Positions 47,701 through 62,700 of a stretch of DNA of 64,000 nucleotides are shown here, one piece after another; positions within the stretch are counted from its first letter, which is position 1, and every line of letters begins with the position of its first letter. The stretch is from Anopheles merus. Taxonomy: Eukaryota > Arthropoda > Insecta > Diptera > Culicidae. The notes under the pieces are model-generated. The model was not told the DNA's origin. It did not search any database and was given only the letters and a program-made list of their open reading frames with translations. The stretch is from the NCBI RefSeq assembly GCF_017562075.2, contig NC_054082.1:48207347-48271346 (forward strand), in the 5' to 3' direction. The translations under genes and the position numbers were made by a program.

Positions 47701-50700
47701 TGTGCGTACTAAGAGCCACTAATGAAAACGGACGGCATTAGCTACGTGCTAGAGCGGTAATAAGGTAATAGTATAGAACATATGGTATATGAATGATGGT
47801 CGGGCGGAATGGGAAGCGGCATGGGACGAATCAATGAAGCCGCAGAGGTTCAAGGATCGAAACGAACTGAAATGTGACGAACTGTTTTGTGTTCTCTGTA
47901 AAATTGTTACTGCGGCAATGTATGTCGTTTCATTAATGCTGCGTGTGTGTTTTGTGTACTTGAGTTTGCGAATGCCTGTGTGCGTCTGCGTTTGTATGCG
48001 TTTGATCGGAAGGATCATAGTCCCGTGGTGAGATCGGGATGGAAAGAAAAACACACGAACGGACACGGTTGGGGTAATGATCGATGGGACGTGGACATAT
48101 TTCGATTGCAGCTGGTTGAATAAATTATAAAAAGAAAAACAATCGTGCAGAGCGTTGCAACCAATTCGGGCGTTCTCTGCACTCTTTGCTTTCGTTTGGC
48201 ATTTGACAAATTGTTTAGCTATTCTTTATCTCTGTTTGGGAACGGATACTATTGCTTGGTGCTCCTGTGTTGAAGTAGAAGGAAAGGATACAGTTGAGTA
48301 AACAGTTCTCAATTGTGGTTTGCAGCGTTTGCATTTTTATTTTGTTTGTATAACATAACATCGGGAGGTTATAGAACAAAAACCAAACAACCGTTAGTTG
48401 GGGCGGGAGAGTGGGCGCATAAAAACAAAGAAAGCAATTGGGTTGTAAATCAAACAACAACAGATTAACTCGATATCAACGAAACAGATGTTAGAACAGA
48501 AGCAACGTAAGGCCTTGGCAGTATCATTGTATGCGGTGTAGCGATGTACTTTTTTAAATGATTATCAAATAAATCCCTTTTTTTCGTTCGGTTTTCGTTC
48601 TCTATAAGTTGTACAGCTCGAGACAGTATCGAGCTTCTCGAATTGCAGATTGAACAAGATAGGAAAACGAATTGTGCGAATGTGCGGACGATGTACACGA
48701 CACTGCTAAACAAACACGATACATGGAATAAGTTGTGCGGCATTTAGTCAAACTTAGAGGTGCGTTTCGTAAATCAATGAAAGTGAAATTCAACTAATGG
48801 AGATGTACAAACAATAAAAAGAAGTACCAATTTACATAACGTTGCTCGCTGTCGTTTTTTGATACAAAAAGTAATCGAACTGCACAGCGAAACGTGAAAA
48901 ACGTGACGAAAACAAATATTTAATCTCTGTTTAGTTATGCTCTTTTTATCCTTGTGAACAGAGAACAATGCAAATACAGCTCGTTACAGCGCAATATATA
49001 TTAACTAACGAACGCAATAAAGCACTACGTGTGCATTGCGATGCAAGTATGCGGTGCACGAAATCAATAGCATTTGATCCTTATCAATATCAATTGCCCA
49101 AACTGAGCCGGCAAGAGTATTTGGTTTCATTTTGTAGCACACTTTCATCGCAACGTAAACGTTCATGAACAATACTTGAGTAATGTTTTGTACACAAACA
49201 ATCAAACAAACAAAACAAAATCAACCACAAACCAACGGGCATATAAAAAACAGGCACCAACGCAACGGAACAACGAAACTTCAAACAAACAAACGTAAAA
49301 CGGCGCATCGGTTTAACCACAGGACAAACAGAATAAAACGTATAGAGAGAGATAATCAAAGAGATAAATATAGAGATACAGAAAGATAAAAAGAGAGAGA
49401 GAGAGAAAGAGCGGCTTTCGAGATAGAAAATTGCTTTTCGTTTAAAAATTCTAACCTGCTGCATTCTTTGGTCATTTCTATCTAAAACGCCAGTTACCAA
49501 TTGTACATCGCCCCGAACGTTGATGTGCGGATCGCGTTCCGCGGCCAGATCGAGCACTCGCAGCCGATTGACGGACAGGCCGGCGATCACCCCGCTGAAG
49601 GGTCTCTCGATACGCGAACGTCCGTTGCGTGCGATCTTGCCACCGACCTGTATGTTGGCCATCGATGTAAACACGGTCGACTGGTGGCCTGCGGGTGGAA
49701 AGGGTGGAAAAAAGAAAAGGATCAGAACGGACCGTTCAGGGGGGGATTCCTTGCAAGATTGCATCAATACCGATCGATGACACCGTCTGGACGTTGTAGT
49801 CGTCGATCTGCAGCGTAGCGTTCGCTCCAGTGCGCGTGAACCGTACGATATGGTAGTTGTTGTCGTTCACCTTGACTGCTACCTCACCGAGTGGCAGGTC
49901 CTGGGTGCCCACGTTGTACACGGTAAACACGTTTCCTTCCACCTGACGGAAAAGGGCAAACGTTTTATGAGTGATTAATGAAATGGTTATTACTTTTGTG
50001 AAAATGTTTCATGAAATGTAAATGAAAAGGGATTTCAGAGCGATAAATTAGGACAAGAGTAGTGTTGTTTGAAAATATGTATGTACTTTACATCTATCTA
50101 ATGACGTATTTGATCTAGAGTGGTATGCAGATAGGCAAACACACGTTTGCAATTGCCATAATCTTATATATGGTTCGAATTGATCATCTTGTGTGCTGAT
50201 CTGTGTTTTTTCGTGTGCATCTTGGAACATGGAAATGGTTAGGAAATGTTACATGATTGATTCTACTCATGCTTTGCGTATCAATTGTGTTACAATCGCA
50301 TTGCTTGACACAATTATACTAAAGCTACTAAAAACGGGCACTGAAACTTACGATTTCCATCTCGATGTAGTCCTGTGTCGTCGAGCTTTCGATGCGCAAC
50401 AGCACTGCGTCCGACTTGGTGGTCACGAAACCGAGCGCAATGCTGTCCTCCTCCGTGTCAGGCTGGCGTCCCGGTGGGAAATTGTACTGGATGAGGCCTT
50501 TATTGTTTCCGAACTCGTACGATATTGATTCTGTAAATGAATGAAAATTTGTCTTGCAATTGCTTCCATCCACAATGTCTCAAGAAACCCTACCATCGTA
50601 GCATGTAGGCCCGGTGAAGGAAGTCATATCACATTCACACGCGTACGCGTTCCACTGTTGCACACAGACGCCCCGATTGGCGCAGGCATTCTGGCTACAC

Positions 50701-53700
50701 TTGGTCGGCCCCTCGCAACCGGAAACCACCAGCGAGCTCGGCACAACGGCGTCCTCCGTCAGGCTGGGTGACGTGTCGGCAAGATCTACCGATGCGATGC
50801 ATCCCTCGAAGCCGGATCGAGACGCTATGCTGGAGGGCAGTCGCGAGTACATATCCTTGAATACGCCCCCGACGTACAGGATGCCTTCCAGCTCGAGATG
50901 CATATTGTTGCCGCTGGCCGTGTAGATCTCGATCGATTCATCCACCGCAAGGGTGTGCGTTTTGGGCCCGGGTCGTCGGATGCTCACCGAATGCCACCGG
51001 TTGTCGTTCATGTGGATGCGGGCCTTGTCGCGCAGCGTAATCGGCCCATCGCCCATGTCGAACACGTAGTGGATGTGCCCGTTCACCAGCTCGACCGCCA
51101 CAAAGTCGGACCGTTTGCCACCGTTGTAGAAGAGCAGACCGTTCGGCTCGAGCGTTTTGAAGCGGAAATCGACAAACACGGAAGAGTACGCCTTCAGGAT
51201 CGGTAGCCCGACGTACGAATGCTTCGAGCGGAACGTTGCCGGCAGGTACGGTGATCCGGGTGGTGAATTTACGAACCGTGCGGTCAGCTTGAACGTAGTC
51301 GTTGGCAGAGAGGAAAGCTCGGGGCCGAGCGATTTCACCAGATCGATGTATCTGCAAGTAAGAAGGTGGGCGGAAAACACGATCTCGATCATGAACGGCA
51401 CCCGATCGGTCCACCAACGCAGCAACTTACCGATGCCCGTTGTACACGAATCCTTGCAGCTGGCCCACGAAGTTAGGCATTGCCGCTGTCATCTGGATCT
51501 CTTCCTCCGCATGAAACAGCCCACCGAGATGTATCGATTTGACTTCCAGCGTGCTGTGTCGGCCGAGGATCGCTTCAGCTAAGGGTGCGAGCAGCAAAGT
51601 ACAAACCATCCCCCACACCATCCAGCACACGGATGCGGGAACGAGAAAGAAAAAAATCGAAGCGAAATGTTCCAGTAAAATAGCGCCCACTTGGTCCGCT
51701 TGGCAGCCTGCTCCGAGGGGAGGGAGAACGAAGATAGCTAAGTAATTGTTGCCCTCCCCTGGAACTACGTAACATATCCAAAAAAGTGACCAACAGGAAG
51801 GCAGGGTGGAATGTAGGCTGAGGACAGTGAAGGGGTGGTGGGCGGAGGGGGAGCTTGTAAGGCGTTCTAGTGGTAACATATACGTATATATATAGTTGTA
51901 TAGAAATAGAAATGCATTCAAAAATCAAAGTAACCGCTATATAACCTAAAACATTGTAATCGCGCGCAGGCAGGGTGGTTTGAATGATGCAAAATGGGGA
52001 ATGAAAAGGGGAGCGGGGACAATGGGAGATTTTGCATTTTGCTGGCTAAGACAAGTTCCAACACGATGAACGTCATATAGTATAGTGTGTCCCTAAGGGA
52101 AAGCGAAACGGAGCGTTCTCAGTTCCTAGCTATTGCGTCTATTCTAATGCGTTCTAAGGTTATTGAATGCAAGAAATGATCACGTAACGAAATGATAAGC
52201 AAAGGGCGACCGACGACGCATGCGGTTGGGATTGTTTCGTGGTTGGGAGGTAAGATTCAGTATCCGCACAAAACATGCTATGGGAAGGACTCTTTTAATG
52301 TAGGGTGGGATAAAAAATAAAAGAAGGTAAACGAAAATTGCTAAATTGCTGCTAAAAATATAGCCAAACAAAGTGTTCTTGTGCGGAAAAGTAAGGAGTA
52401 AAACTAAAAAAGGAGTAAAACAAAAAACAAATGCTTTCATTTGGGGAAAAATAATAAATCATGCTCATAATCAATATTGAAGCTAACATTACACATTGAA
52501 CTGCGCTACAGTTGCTACCATCAAACCAAGCATGAAGAATGAATTGGTGTCGACGGATCGAAAATACGTGACAAAAAGAACTTTCAATAACACGAGGTTG
52601 TGCACGATCAATCGCATTGATGATTTTAGGTTTCGATTCGAACGGTCAGTTGCATATCACGCAGGGTGCCCGTGTTGCCAGTGTATGAAACTGTGGCTGT
52701 TGCACTTTTCTTTACGACTATACGAAAAATACTTGCTAGGGCCGATAACAACACACACGGTTCGCAAAAAAAAAACAATTCAAAATAAAATAAGCGCGAC
52801 CGGTTAGGAGGGAATGATTATCGGCACGTAGATGGTTGGTGAGCCGACCGGTGAAGGTGCTATGGGATGTGAAGGTGCAGTCTAGTGTATGAGGTGAGGT
52901 GACGCGCAGTTAGAGAGGTCAGATGTGTCCTTTTCATGTGCCAACGGTGCCAACAGAGCAGACAGTACGGAAACATACGGATGATATGCAATACATTTGC
53001 GTTGTGGTGTGGAACAAGGTACCAAAACAGAAGGAGCAAGCCCGTGTATGTGTGTGCGTGTGACTGATTGATCTACGAAACAAAAGCATCATAAGTAAAA
53101 TCTATGATATCGTACTGTATACGCCGGGGGAAGCGACTAATCGCGTGCCCTGTAGCGGAAAGAGCAGGACGGCGAGTATGGGTAGAAAGTTAGACAGAGA
53201 GGGGAGAAAACCAGGCTAAGGTGCGCTTGAAGACGAAGGAAAAATGTGTCGATAAGCACGAAGGTGCGCAAACACACGCAAACGTGGGAAAAGGACCAAA
53301 CGGCAGGGTGGGGAAGGGAGGGTGTTGCAAAACGGTGTGCGCTGTGGTGTGCTGTTGGGTTGCAAAGGCTAGTCCAAAAACCAAAGAGTACCAAAAAAAA
53401 AAAAAAACTCCCCGATAGACGCGATAGACAAATCGGCAAGGCACAATTCAGTGTTGTGTTCGATTTCGATATTGCATCGTTATTGTTTCTATTTTTATAC
53501 GGTCGGTTGCATACATTTAGGCGCACGTGCAGCACGAATCGAACAAATAGCGCACAACACGGCAGCCTTTTAACGGGGTATTTTACCGAAAGGAAATACA
53601 CCGACACAGACACACACACTCATACAGACAGGTACATTGAACAGAAAACAAAACAGGGAAACTAAGTTGCAAAGTGCATCGATTGAGCGTCAAATTCGGT

Positions 53701-56700
53701 TCTGGTTGGAGCGCATTCGTTTTGCGAATTGGAATGCATGTGTTTCGTTTTACATACACACACATACATACTCCGGCCAGGCAAAGCAAAGGGTGCGAAG
53801 GGTGTGAAGGGTTTTTTTGACGAGCATTACTGTCAGTCGGTGGTCATCCGCAGATCGCTACGTGTGCGCAGATTAAGTGCATCGGCACGCTAGAGCATGA
53901 ACTAGGAGGCAGGATAACCGAAATAACAAAATGAGTAACAACGGACTAATTGAAAATGGGAATCCGAAATGAAACAAAAGAAAAAAAGGAAACGAATGAA
54001 ATTGAAAAACAATGATCAAAACTATGAATCAAAGATAACGTATCGTATGATATGCAACAGAAAAGGAAAATAAATGGTGCAATAACACAGGTCAGCCGGT
54101 TCAAGCCGATTACAAAAAGTGAGGTTGCCTGGTGATTGCCATTCTGTATTATCTGAAAGGTGCACTTTCATTCAAGTTGAAGTGATGTGTGTGTGAGTGT
54201 GTGTTGAAAGGAATTGTTTGGTGGTGTTTGTTTTGTGGTGTGTTTTCTAACTTTGTATTTTGTTAGTATTGTATTGGTGGTGCTTGTATGTGATTGGTGC
54301 GGTTTCTTTTCTAAGTACATTGGAGAAAATAAGTTAACATTTTACGATGATTCGTTTTACTTGCTCTGTAGGAATACAATCAAATCTATCATTTACTTTG
54401 AAGATTGTGTAAAATATACTAAATCTATGAGATATTTCGAAACTTGTTGTTATAAGGAATTTTCGTGAAACATGCATTGCAAAAAGTATACCTTATACCG
54501 TATTCGATGGTCTCATTACAGGCGACAGTCAAGAACAATTTGGTTTCGTGTGAAACAATAAATTTTTTATGCAAGCTTCACCGTTCAATGGAGAACGGCA
54601 TGCACTCGACTAATGATGTTGATGCAAGGGAACAAATTTTGTAAACTGTGCTGCAAAGCTTGCGCACAAGCACGCAACCGTCCCACTTATAACGGAGCGG
54701 TAGGGAGTAATTCAAGGAAAAATGTGAATGAGGCAAAACCTTGGTAGCGAACACGGGCTCGTTACTGGTCCCGAAGGTTACTACTACGCCTGAAGGTTGT
54801 CTGTGCCATGCCAATAATTGGTCATTCATACCGCAAACATTGGTGCCACGGCAGGAATGACCTTAAAACAACAGGATAGAAAGGGGTCAACCCTTTGTAC
54901 CTTTCCATGCTGGAATTTACGTGCTCTAGGAAGGAAGGTCAATATTTACTTTCAATGCTTTGTTATAAAATGTCTTTTGCTCTGATTAAATAATGTCTTG
55001 TTTGTGCTTAACTATCCTGCTCATGTATATACTTTCAAAGTTAGAATTTGAACATTCGTGAATAAGGCCTGATCACTTATTTAAGGAAACTTGGAATTTT
55101 GAGATAATTAAACCTCGTACATTACTGAAAATGGAATATATTTTGTTGAGCTTCACACAAGTTTTCTGTGAAAAGTTTGATGTGCTTTGGCTACGCTACC
55201 TAACTACAAATAATAGTAAATGGAATACGGGATATAGAGTATAATACTTGAAATGCATTGGTTTGCTGTTGCTGGTGCCAAAACATGGTTCAAATAGAAT
55301 ATTTAAGGATGATAAACATATTGAACAAAGCAACAGTGTAATTAATGTGTTATCAATCGCCCTGAGTGCGCTTTTTGCTGGGGTGGACATTTTGCAAATA
55401 CAATCATGTGTGCGACATTCCGAGAAAAAATTCAAGTCAACAAAGGAAAAAGCAAACTGAGAGAGCAAGAGAAAGAAGAGTGTTAAAGAATGTGCCCTTA
55501 CACAAACCGTTTGCTGTTATCTAAAGGTCGTTCGAGGGTAGAAGGCAGTTGAGGAGTTATGGTGGATGTTTGTGCGTGTGCTTTGTGGTTGGAGCATAAC
55601 GTGAACTGTGGCAATTTGTTGCTTCATAACGAACGTGTGAAGGGTAATGCAATACATATTGGTGATAAAGGGTTATCAGAGAGCTAGTCATAATAATAGT
55701 AATTATCATCGCCGTTAGTAGCCAGCAATAGACAACCGATAAAGAAAAGAAATAAAGACCAGAAATACTAACACAAACTAACCAAAGTAACTAGTTCATA
55801 AGGAAACGGAAAAAGTTTGGTGCACATAAAATAGCGCCCTGACGTTCGATTAATTTTGAACGCGCCGCGTACGTTTGCGTCGTTTACCGGAATTGAACAA
55901 AAATGAAAAGACACGACCCGTGCTCGAATATATGTATTTACACGGCACGTCCGTCGAGCTTTTTGGTTTGGATGTTTAGCTTTACGCAAACAAAAAACTT
56001 CCAATACTGCAAACCAGCTTCATACATTGCTCCTTTTTGATGCCAATTTTTGTAGGGTTTTGTTGTTGTTGTTTTATTCTTATCCAATACAACAAATACA
56101 CACACACACGCAGTCGATGGGTTGTGTTGTTATTTTGCTGTTGTTGAGCGAGCTTTATCACACCTAGGCGTCAGCGTGTTTTGATAACCAAGTAGGATAA
56201 ATATATAGAATATCAAACCCCTGCAGCATGAAATACCAGTACTTTAGTGAATGAATGCATTGTGATGGGATTTAGATGGCAGTGGGATGGATCGTGTCAT
56301 ATGGAAGGGAGTATGCAAAACAGGGCTCAAACCATGGAGCGAAAGGAAAAAACGGAGTGAAAAGTTGATGTCACAAATTGAACTGAACCAAAAATGTTCG
56401 ATTGCACTGTCCACGCTCAATCGATAGTAATTTTCCATCTACGTCATACCGGTAGACGTGTTAGACATTCAGTTTGATTGGTCGAACCGCATTGGTCAGC
56501 GGGGAGGAAATGGTTACTACAAATGAAAATTGGATTGGATTATGCTAGCTGTTATTGAAAAAACTATAATAGCAACGGTTGCAGTTTTCAGCGCCCAAGG
56601 GATAACAATTGAAAATATGCTCGAGTGTGCGTATAATCACATGTCATTACCTTGTCGTGTTGCTATGGGTAGATTATTTATTGCATAATGTATAGCAAAA

Positions 56701-59700
56701 GGAGACAGAGAACGTAAAAAAAAAAATAACTCGCGATCTCATTCCTCCCTCCTATCCTTCTGTTCTCTCCACAATTCAGTGTTTCAAGTGTACGACAACA
56801 AGACCAATCGCAATGAATCAATTTTCAGCTTAATGATGAACGATCGATCCACCATTTCATACGTACACACGCATGCATTGAGGAGTGACTATCTGCTCGG
56901 AATACAATTCCGGTTCGGGTCTCCGCTAGCGATAAATCAAGCAGAGCATCCAACCAGCACCGTTCTCCCGGCGCACTCTGCCACGGAGCATGTCTGTGTG
57001 TGTGTTAATTGCACAACAAATGTACCGACATAATGGGCAATTATTTTTGGTGTTATTTTTTTATCGGACCTGTGTTCCACCGCAGCCGAGCAAAAACCCC
57101 TCCAAGCGGATGATATCGGTGAATCATAATTGCTGCAGATCATTCGATTACTCCCAAGAAAGAGGTTTCGAATTTAATTTATCGTCGCCATTGGCTTAGC
57201 TATGAGCTTAAACGACCATGCGTCTCCATCGATAACGCGAATTTATTCGAAAACTTACATTACTACCAGAAATATATGCTTTGTGTTCAAAAACATCAAC
57301 GCAATTTTAATTAATATCAAAATGTATCAACTTTTTACTAAAAACTTTTATATTTTACAGGTTAGGTTAAAGTTAAACCATTATTGTTATTGAATTATTC
57401 CATTCTGATTGTATTACACCCATCACTTGAAATTTATCACCGCCCGTGGAAGTTCAATCCATTGCACAAATGTAATCATACATGCAGTCATACATTTTAT
57501 TAAATTCGATGCCATCCCAGGGAAAGCATACACAAAATACAGCAACTTCCGCTCGTGACGGTGCGTTACCACATTTCCTCGTGTCATTGCGGTATGTATG
57601 CACCCGGAGTGCATCTGCGCACATGCGAACCGGGGCTCACATTATGTGGATGGCGATTCGGCAAACCACAGCCCAGCGTTGCCCGTGTTACATGATTATC
57701 TGCGCTGCGCTGTAATGGGGCAAGAAGATGGGCGCAGCGAAGCGCATTACTATGAATTCATGCGGCACAATGGGCAGGAGCAAATGGTAATGTGTGCTCA
57801 GCAACCCGCCCACCTCGGGCAGCTGAGTTTCACACTATCTGCAATTGAAATCGAAGATAATGGAGATCACGATAAGCGCAGGGTGCGCACTTGAAATCGT
57901 GTCACGTGCAAGCGGACTCTTCTGACCTTTTCCAATGTTCTCTCTTTCTATCTCTATCTGCTCCTTCCTGGCTGGCAATGATTTGTAGAGCATGCTTTTT
58001 GCATGCTCGATGAATGTGTAACTCAACTAACCACTCACCTCACCGATTCGGTTTGTCACCTGGGACCATTGGGTTAGGTGCTTGAATCACGTCACTTTAG
58101 CCCGCAATCGACAGAACGGCACGGGGGAGCATAAAATCTGGCTGTCGGGCGTAAACCGTGCGGCAAATGGGCCTGACATTTAATTGAATCGCCGATGGAT
58201 GGATACAAACCGACATGTTTTAATTAGTGACAATTGCCGTCGAGGAAGAGGACGATGTGAATGGGCCACCAACTCCCCGCGCTAATCATCCGAGGCTAAT
58301 TGATGCACTCAGTTTCACTTTCCGGCCTGGCTGTGTAATGTTATTACGAGCTAAAAATGGCCATTTCTTCGAATGTTTGTTGTGATTGGCTGTTGTTTTG
58401 CGGGTAGGCGAACAACCCCCTCCCTTTCGCCAGCAGGATGCGAAATTAAGCGAATGAAAGAGCAATTAAGATGGTAAAGTAACGTGTTACTTCGCTTCTT
58501 AAGCTCAAAATCCAAACCGATCCTTAGCTCAAATCTGGGTGACATCCCCCGATGCTAAGCATAAATGTACCGCTCCGCCAGCCACCGGAAAGGAAGAAAA
58601 CTATTTTTATAGCTTCAATAAAGCCACCCAAAAACCTCGCCGGAACAGGTCAAACGATTTAATTAATTTTAACGTCACCTAGAATGTTATGCGCTCGGCG
58701 AGCTAGCTGTCGGGTCCGGTTGCCAGCACCGCAAGGTATTGCAAGGCGTGCTAAACTTTGTCCGGGCAGTGTGAAAGGACGGGTGGCCAACCGGAGCCAA
58801 CAAGGTATTATGTAAGTTATGTGCTATGTTTGGTATTTTGGCAAAAGGGCCGCTAGATTGTTGCTGCCTGTTCTCAACAAATAGGTCGGTTCCGGATGTT
58901 GCATATTATACAGCAGCAGGGTAAAACATCCAGCACCGGTTAGCCTGCTGTAGCGCGAGGCATCATGGTTGTGTCCCGCGTTGGATGTTTTGATTAAGAA
59001 AATTCTCAAGCTTCATTGCATTTTCTTCGAATGAGAAAATCGATGCGGTTTATTCGTAAAGTATCGAACCGTAAAGCTGGCGGCCCATCTCCAATGCGGC
59101 TCACCGTCTGGAATTGCGAGTTGAAGGGAAAGTATGCTAAAGTCGAGCAAAAAAAAAGGAGAAGAAAAAAGCGATACCACACAAAGTAGCACACAAACAG
59201 GGTACACGTTGACGCTGCTACGATTCGTGTCGGCATATTGTGTGCTAGGATTAATCTCTTCCCTACTCGCGTTCCCAACGGAAAGAGTTCGTCTCGCAGC
59301 GACTAGCGAGATGTCTGCCCTTAAGCACATTTTAATGATGTCCAACCGAGTCGCGTGGGAAATAAGGATACCGAAGGTGGGTGGTGTTTTACAGTGTTCC
59401 TTCTTGCACCCACGATGGCATGGGAAAATGGCCGGCAGCGTTGGCGGGTCAAAGCGTAGTGCACTCCCACCGATTTTGAACGTCAACGATGGGGGAAAAA
59501 AACGCCGTTATTGTTGCTGTTTTGAGGCGGAAAAATAAAACCATCAAAAAGCAATTTTCCTGCTAATTTCGCTTTATAAGATTATGTTTGATTATTTTGT
59601 GTATGTGTGTGAGTGAGTGTTTTTCCTTTATTCGTAATTCCTACATCTGCCTTGTGGACGTTATGGTAAGTTATGGTAAGGTTGTGCACGCAAGCTACGC

Positions 59701-62700
59701 GCTTCATTAGTCTTGTGCCACTGACTATGTTTTGGGAATAGCTTGTAGTTCGACTGAGGAGTTGAATTAGAAAACATCCATTTAACTACAGTTGCATAGG
59801 TAACATTTAGTAAGTCAAACAGAAATCAGCACTTGCTGAAATTGACATTGACTTATCAGAACCAGCCTTTTGCATGGTTGTAATCTAAAGCCTGCGTTAG
59901 AGGCCCAGTGAAATTGAAAGTGAAATTTTGGGATTTTCTGCTATATTTCAATAAATTTTTATCAGAATTTGGCTTATTGTACACCAAAAGAAAGTATATT
60001 CAATTCCCCAACTGTCTAGACTGTAAAAATATTGAATTAATAAAATAAATAAAAATAAATACCGCCTATACAATATTCTCCCTGATTCTTCAGGATCGCC
60101 TTGTCCCGCACGTCGAAGAGATAGTCGGAAACTATCAAAGAGGATTCCGAAACGGAAAATCAACCACTGATCAGATCTTCACCATGCGGTAGATCTTGAA
60201 GAAGATGGTTGAATACAGAAACGACACATACCAACTCTTCATAGACTTCAAAGCCGCGTACGATAGCACAGCCTGGGTAAAACTGTACGACGCTATGAGC
60301 TCTTTTGGAATCCCGGCCAAACTGATAAGGCTAGTTAGAATGACTATGACCAACGTCACATGCCAGGTGAGGGTGGATGGAAAACTCTCAGGACCTTGCC
60401 GGGCGGGCTTTTCTGTCTCCTATTCAACTTGGCGCTAGAGAGGCCATCCGCGACTCGAGGGTGGAGACTACGGGAACCATCTTCTATAAGTCAACCCAGA
60501 TCCTGGCATACGCTGATGATATAGACATCATTGGTCTGCGGCACTCCTATGTAGCAGAAGCCTACCAAGGGATCGATCAGGCGGCAGAGAGCCTCGGATT
60601 GCAGATAAACGAGGCAAAGACCAAACTAATGGTGGCAACATCAGCGGGCCTACCAATAAATAATCTGAATCTACGTCGGCGTGATGTACAGATAGGTGAA
60701 CGCACGTTTGAAGTCGTCCCAGAATTCACCTATCTGGGGTCAAAGGTCAGCAACGACAACAGCATGGAAGCTGAGTTGCGCGCAAGGATGCTGGCTGCCA
60801 ACCGGTCTTTCTACAGCCTGAAAAATCAGTTCACCTCAAAGAACCTGTCGCGACGGACGAAGCTGGAACTATATAGTACCTATATAGTTCCGGTACTCAC
60901 ATACGCCTCTGAGACATAGACACTGTCCAAATCTGACGAAACCCTCTTAGTCGCGTTCGAGAGGAAGATGCTCAGAAGGATACTTGGCCCCGTATGTGTG
61001 GAAGGACAATGGAGGAGCCGCTATAATGACGAGCTATACGAGATGTACGGCGACCTCACTGTCGTGCAGCGTATCAAGCTCGCCAGGCTCCGGTGGGCTG
61101 GCCATGTTGTACGCATGGAAACGGACGACCCAGTCCGTAAAGTCTTTTTAGGCCGTCCACAAGGACAGAGGAGGCGTGGTAGGCCCAAATTGAGGTGGCA
61201 AGATGGCGTGGAGGCGTCCGCCATTAAGGCCGGGATAACGGACTGGCAGACGAAGGCGCGAGACCGTGAGCGGTTTCGGACACTCCTGAGACAGGCCAAG
61301 ACCGCAAAGCGGTTGTAGCGCCGGATAAGTAAGTAAGTAATAAAATAAATACATTTCCTTGTGATTCCTCGATTTGTTCACGGTGAAAAAATTATGGTAT
61401 GCAGGTAGCCAAAATAGCCAAATTCTGATAAAAAATTATTGAAATATAGCAGAAAAATCCAAAAGTTCACGAACAATTTCACGCAAGGTCTAAAGCGAGC
61501 TTCAAATTTTGAAAACAATTAAAAACATGCATTTAATTTCATATTTATTACTCATTTCAACACGACCTGTGCTTTGTATAAAAGCAGTCCTTAAACATCA
61601 TTTAAGATTTTATGAAAAATATATGACGATGACTAGTCGCACCAATTATCTAAATACAAGTTTGAGGAGGAGGAAGGAATCTTCGAGATATCCTAAAGAC
61701 GAACGCGTGGTGCAACCCAAAACGACCATCACATTTCCATCCAGGAAATTTGGTTCTTACGCAATAGCCATGCGTAGGTCGTACCTCTTGTTCATATTTC
61801 GAATCAATGTTTGAGTTAACTGTAAACCAGTAACCAGTAATCCAATTCCAATTTTTCGAAACCAATTGTCCGACATTTTCTCGATAGCGCTTCAATGTCT
61901 CAATAATTAGAAGAAATGAAAGCATGATGAAGGATATGAATAAGAAGGCAAACTAATGAAATCATTATTCCATGAATCCCAACGTGTGAAGGCGCAGCAG
62001 GGAAATGGATGAATGACCGTGACTCAACCGATGCCAATTGGATCGTCCGAGGGGGAACGTGGTAGATGGTTGATGGTATATGTCTTGGTCGTTCTGGTCG
62101 TTGTCTTTTCTTTTGGTTGATTTCGTACCACCAGACGCAAGCTGGTTTGAGTCATGCAATTACAAGGGTGGCAAATTGTACAAGTCCTGTCACACGTGAA
62201 CCTGCTGTTATTGTTGTTGATGATGTTGTTGGAAGTAGGTGGTGGGAGGTGTGTTGGTGGCAGTAGGATGAATGAAACCGGTTCGGAGAGCTGATAGGGC
62301 GGGAATGGCTGGATGGCGTTAATACACGTAACACGGCGTATTAGCGTACGGGTACAGTTAGTTTTTTAGATACGTCCTGCTAGCTGCTACAACAATTGGT
62401 CGTTGCTTCTCGTTCGTTAAAATCTCGTTTGACTTTTTGACTGCTTTGGCTTTGGGTTCATCGGATCGTTCGAATATGGGTAGCAAAAACATGGAACTTT
62501 TCGCAATACAGTTTTCGATTCGTCTCAATTCAAGAAAGAGAAACGACACGTCACGACACGTAATAGGGCAAAAAAGTAATGGTGCTGTTGATACATACAT
62601 AACATACCCCTGACGGGCTGTGTCCCGTCAACTTGCAGCCGCAGATTGGACGCACGGCGAGAGAATCTCACCGTGTGCCAGTTGTTGTCGTTAAGCACGG

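Noticed and set aside
56779..57894. Several short plus-strand frames inside the 11-kb neurexin intron
   Set aside because: No domain, no splice logic and no consistent frame; treated as intronic sequence.
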